Below are positions 30,298-32,724 of a stretch of DNA of 32,724 nt, in pieces. Position 1 is the stretch's first letter; each line of letters opens with the position of its first letter. The DNA is from an uncultured Clostridia bacterium. GTDB lineage: Bacteria; Bacillota; Clostridia; Lachnospirales; Lachnospiraceae. Location: NCBI GenBank assembly GCA_946629525.1, contig CAMOXU010000025.1, positions 1 to 32,724 of the forward strand. Reading direction: 5' to 3'. The notes under the pieces are model-generated. The model was not told where the DNA came from. It was given only the letters and a program-made list of their open reading frames with translations, and searched no databases. A program made the position numbers and the translations under genes.

Positions 30298-32724
30298 TTA
30301 TTCTGCGGCTGCCCCGCTCTCCGCAGGGCTGCCATCCGATTCGGAAGCTGCCCCGCTCTCCGCGGAGCTCTCAGCCGGGGTTGCTGCAGTTCCGCTCTCC
30401 GCGGAGCTTCCGTCCGATCCGGATTCCTCTTCATCTGACGATTCGCCGTTGACCTCGTCCCGCAGATCTGCCCGCCAGGCGGCCAGCTCGGCATCTGCCT
30501 CCTCCTCCGAGAGGTAGGTGGGCTTTATGGGAATGTTGGTTGCAGGCTTTTCGTCATGCCCTTCCTTGACGGCGACTTCGATCGCTCCCCGTTTATCGAG
30601 AGGGGAGATAACATGCATTTCCTGCGCAAAAGCAGTCATTCCGAGCTGTTTCATGTCCGCATTTTCATTCCAGGAAATGTACAGCTTATCTGAAATAGTG
30701 TTGACGTCCTTGAACTCAGTAAGCTTTGTGAAATCAGAGACCGGATTCCCGTAGAGGACGAGCGCATTGTAGCGCAGACCGTCCGGAAGCGGGCTGAGAT
30801 CGGAAATCCCATTCTTCTCCGCAAGCAGTACGACTTTTTTCTCTGATAATTCGGTGAGGGGGCCGATATCCGTGATGTTATTGCAGCCGATGTCGAGATA
30901 GTGGAGCTTCTTTACGCTGCCCTCGAGGCCCGTGAGGCTCGTGATCTCATTGTGATCGACCATGACTGCGTAGAGCCCGGGCTTTCCCGAGAGCCCGGTC
31001 AGGTCCGTGAGCGCATTGCTGCCTGCCATGACGGCAGAGAGGTTTGCGCATCCCTCGAGCGGTGAAAGGCTCTTTATCGCATTGCTGTCCGCGTTCAGGA
31101 CTTCAAGCGCAATGCACGTGGAGAGCGGGCTGATATCAGAAATCAGATTGTCGGAGATATTCAGGTTCTTCAGAGAAGAAAAAGCATTCTGAAGCGGAGA
31201 GATGTCCGTGATCTTGTTGCTTCTTACATCCAGAATCTCCATCCCGCTGCTGTTTATGATCCCTTCAATATCCGGAAGTGCATTTCTCGCAGCCTCGAAT
31301 TTTTTGAGTCGGATCATCTGCTCGCAGCCGGTCAAAGATGTCAGAAGATTATCGGAGACTGTCATATACGACATGGTGCCGTTGGCGGAGAGCGGAGAGA
31401 GGTCCGCGATCAGATTTCCGTCCGCGTACAGGTTCGTGAGCGGAAGGGACTCCACTCCGGAGAGGCTGTCGACCTGCGCGTTCCTGCAGTTGAGCTCGGT
31501 CAGCTTTATGCAGCCTGCAAGCGGCGAGAGGCTCTTCACGTAGGTATTGTCGATAATGAGTGTTTTGAGATTTTCGTGACCGTCAAGACCATCGAGCTGT
31601 GCCAGCGGATTTTTGCCGAGATTCACGCTGTAAAGCTTCTCGCACCCGGAAAGAGGAAGAACACTTTCAATCCTGTGGTCCCTGAGGGAGAGATATTGCA
31701 GACTCTTGTGGTCAGCAAGCGGGGTCAGGTCAGACACCTGCCCGTTATCTGCCTGCAGTACGCTGAGATCCGCGCATTCAGCTGCCCACTTAAGATCGTT
31801 CAGATTTGCGTCCTCTGCCCTGAAGGTGACAAGCTTCGGGTGTCCGTAGAGATAATCCGCTTCACTGCCGCCGAGATCAAGATAATCCGATCCTTCTGAT
31901 GCTGAATCGTAGAGATAGAGATTTACAAGATCCGGCATACTGGTAATGCAGGCAATCGAATAAGGCTGCCAGAGCGAGACAGATAGTGTCTCCAGATTCG
32001 GAAAATGTCTGAGACACTCTGTTCCTCCGTCGATCACGCTGCTTATGATCGAAAGCTCTGTGATATTCGTAAGATCCCGGGTAAAAAGCTTTGTGCCGTC
32101 CAGGTTGGAGGATCCTTCCGTATACTTGTTGTAGTACTGCTGCCCGATCTCCAGTTTTTTGAGAGCGGGAGCATCCGCAAGAGGATCGAGGGTCGTGAAG
32201 CCGGTGCATTTTTCGATCCTGAGTGTTTCAATGTGCGTGAGCCGGCTGATTTCCGTGACCATTTCGTCAGAGAGCGTACTGTATCCGATCGTCAGATTTG
32301 TGATCCGCTCGTCCTTCTCGATTGCCTTCAGCTGGGCTGCCGTGACCGTCGTCTTTTCGACCCGGGCATACTCCGGGGAGGATGACTGTGTATAGGGCTT
32401 TGTGCTTCCGCCCCGGAAAATGAAGAACACGACTCCGAACGCAGCTGCAATGAGTGCAATCAGGGCGATCAGGGTCTTCTTGGGCAGTCTGCCGCGCCGT
32501 TTTCCCGCCCTTCCGGAATCCGGAGATTTCGGGCTTTTCTTTTTCTCCGGTTCATCGACTTTAGACGCTTCGGAACTCCGGCCCGCCTGCACGTTGTATT
32601 CCGGTGCGGCATAGCCTGAAGCAGCGTGATCCGGTGCGGCATAGCCGTTTGCCGGCTGATTGTAAGGGCCGTATCCCTGTGCGGCCTGCCCTGCAGATGC
32701 ATAGTTTGGCGGAGCGTACCCCTG
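30298..32724 (-). CDS. Large leucine-rich-repeat membrane protein, 5' end beyond the window
   Basis: The - strand frame is open from the stop at 30298 to the window edge; at least 808 residues. An annotated start at 32592 (GTG) is unlikely because 44 more in-frame codons lie upstream, coding a Gly/Pro/Tyr/Gln/Ala-rich stretch (NYASAGQAAQGYGPY). Order: disordered Tyr/Pro-rich region, Lys-rich stretch, one membrane helix (TLIALIALIAAAFGVVFFIF), then about 20 leucine-rich repeats of roughly 22 residues of the SDS22/internalin kind (LSPLAGCIKLTELNC…). The C-terminal tail is Ser/Glu/Ala repeats. Repeats should lie outside the cell. An N-terminal zinc ribbon beyond the edge is likely by analogy with 6290 and 9327. 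Possible outer sensor or binding protein of the system. Confidence 0.8.
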   Translation of the reverse strand, partial: QGYAPPNYASAGQAAQGYGPYNQPANGYAAPDHAASGYAAPEYNVQAGRSSEASKVDEPEKKKSPKSPDSGRAGKRRGRLPKKTLIALIALIAAAFGVVFFIFRGGSTKPYTQSSSPEYARVEKTTVTAAQLKAIEKDERITNLTIGYSTLSDEMVTEISRLTHIETLRIEKCTGFTTLDPLADAPALKKLEIGQQYYNKYTEGSSNLDGTKLFTRDLTNITELSIISSVIDGGTECLRHFPNLETLSVSLWQPYSIACITSMPDLVNLYLYDSASEGSDYLDLGGSEADYLYGHPKLVTFRAEDANLNDLKWAAECADLSVLQADNGQVSDLTPLADHKSLQYLSLRDHRIESVLPLSGCEKLYSVNLGKNPLAQLDGLDGHENLKTLIIDNTYVKSLSPLAGCIKLTELNCRNAQVDSLSGVESLPLTNLYADGNLIADLSPLSANGTMSYMTVSDNLLTSLTGCEQMIRLKKFEAARNALPDIEGIINSSGMEILDVRSNKITDISPLQNAFSSLKNLNISDNLISDISPLSTCIALEVLNADSNAIKSLSPLEGCANLSAVMAGSNALTDLTGLSGKPGLYAVMVDHNEITSLTGLEGSVKKLHYLDIGCNNITDIGPLTELSEKKVVLLAEKNGISDLSPLPDGLRYNALVLYGNPVSDFTKLTEFKDVNTISDKLYISWNENADMKQLGMTAFAQEMHVISPLDKRGAIEVAVKEGHDEKPATNIPIKPTYLSEEEADAELAAWRADLRDEVNGESSDEEESGSDGSSAESGTAATPAESSAESGAASESDGSPAESGAAAE
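30308..30421 (-). repeat. 36-39-bp repeats coding the Ser/Glu/Ala tail of the LRR protein
   Basis: Three units (starts 30308, 30347, 30383) share a GCTCTCCGCGGAGCT core that codes the ESSAESG-type tail. Confidence 0.7.

Overview
The window looks like chromosomal DNA from a high-GC member of the Lachnospiraceae/Clostridia. The support is G+C-rich codon use, Shine-Dalgarno starts with some TTG starts, extended -10 promoters, and a FolD, NhaC-type antiporter and butanol-dehydrogenase-like enzyme of the kind common in that group. The assignment is inference from protein character; no rRNA or tRNA is present to fix it.

Layout. 1-2036: cobalt-precorrin-8 methylmutase (cbiC) and a Cof-type HAD phosphatase. 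2387-6130: one-piece tandem ABC exporter. 6290-14070: zinc-ribbon/YARHG membrane protein, YgjP-type metallopeptidase, LemA-like membrane protein, zinc-ribbon membrane protein, PP2C phosphatase, protein kinase, vWA protein and a second zinc-ribbon protein. 14394-17860: lipoprotein, CYTH protein, NhaC antiporter. 18337-21102: HD-domain protein, SseB-N protein, secreted CHAP hydrolase. 21222-22768: folD and 5-formyltetrahydrofolate cyclo-ligase. All of these are on the + strand. From 32724 back to 22874 on the - strand: a large LRR membrane protein (cut by the window edge), a double-FHA ABC ATPase, its ABC-2 permease, a 1089-residue tubulin-like protein and an iron-type alcohol dehydrogenase.

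The most interesting content is the set of signalling genes split between the two strands. They supply a phosphorylation writer (kinase), an eraser (PP2C), a reader (two FHA domains on an ABC ATPase), a MIDAS vWA protein, a tubulin-like putative GTPase, zinc-ribbon adaptors and an LRR membrane protein. Kinase + PP2C + vWA has the composition of the described TerY-P triad. The link to a tubulin-like protein and an FHA-ABC transporter is not one I can assign to a characterised system. Two further signals tie the genes together: (i) the kinase and the zinc-ribbon protein after vWA end in the same C-terminal peptide, aromatic-F-x-x-(A/G)-G-D-L; (ii) a degenerate palindromic intergenic element of about 65 bp recurs upstream of the LemA-like, vWA, SseB-N and tubulin-like genes with nearly constant internal spacing.

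A second theme is many short tandem duplications (21-72 bp units) inside genes and across gene ends: an in-frame insert in cbiC, repeats over the kinase and CHAP stop codons, an N-terminal extension of the cyclo-ligase, and repeat-built linkers in several membrane proteins.
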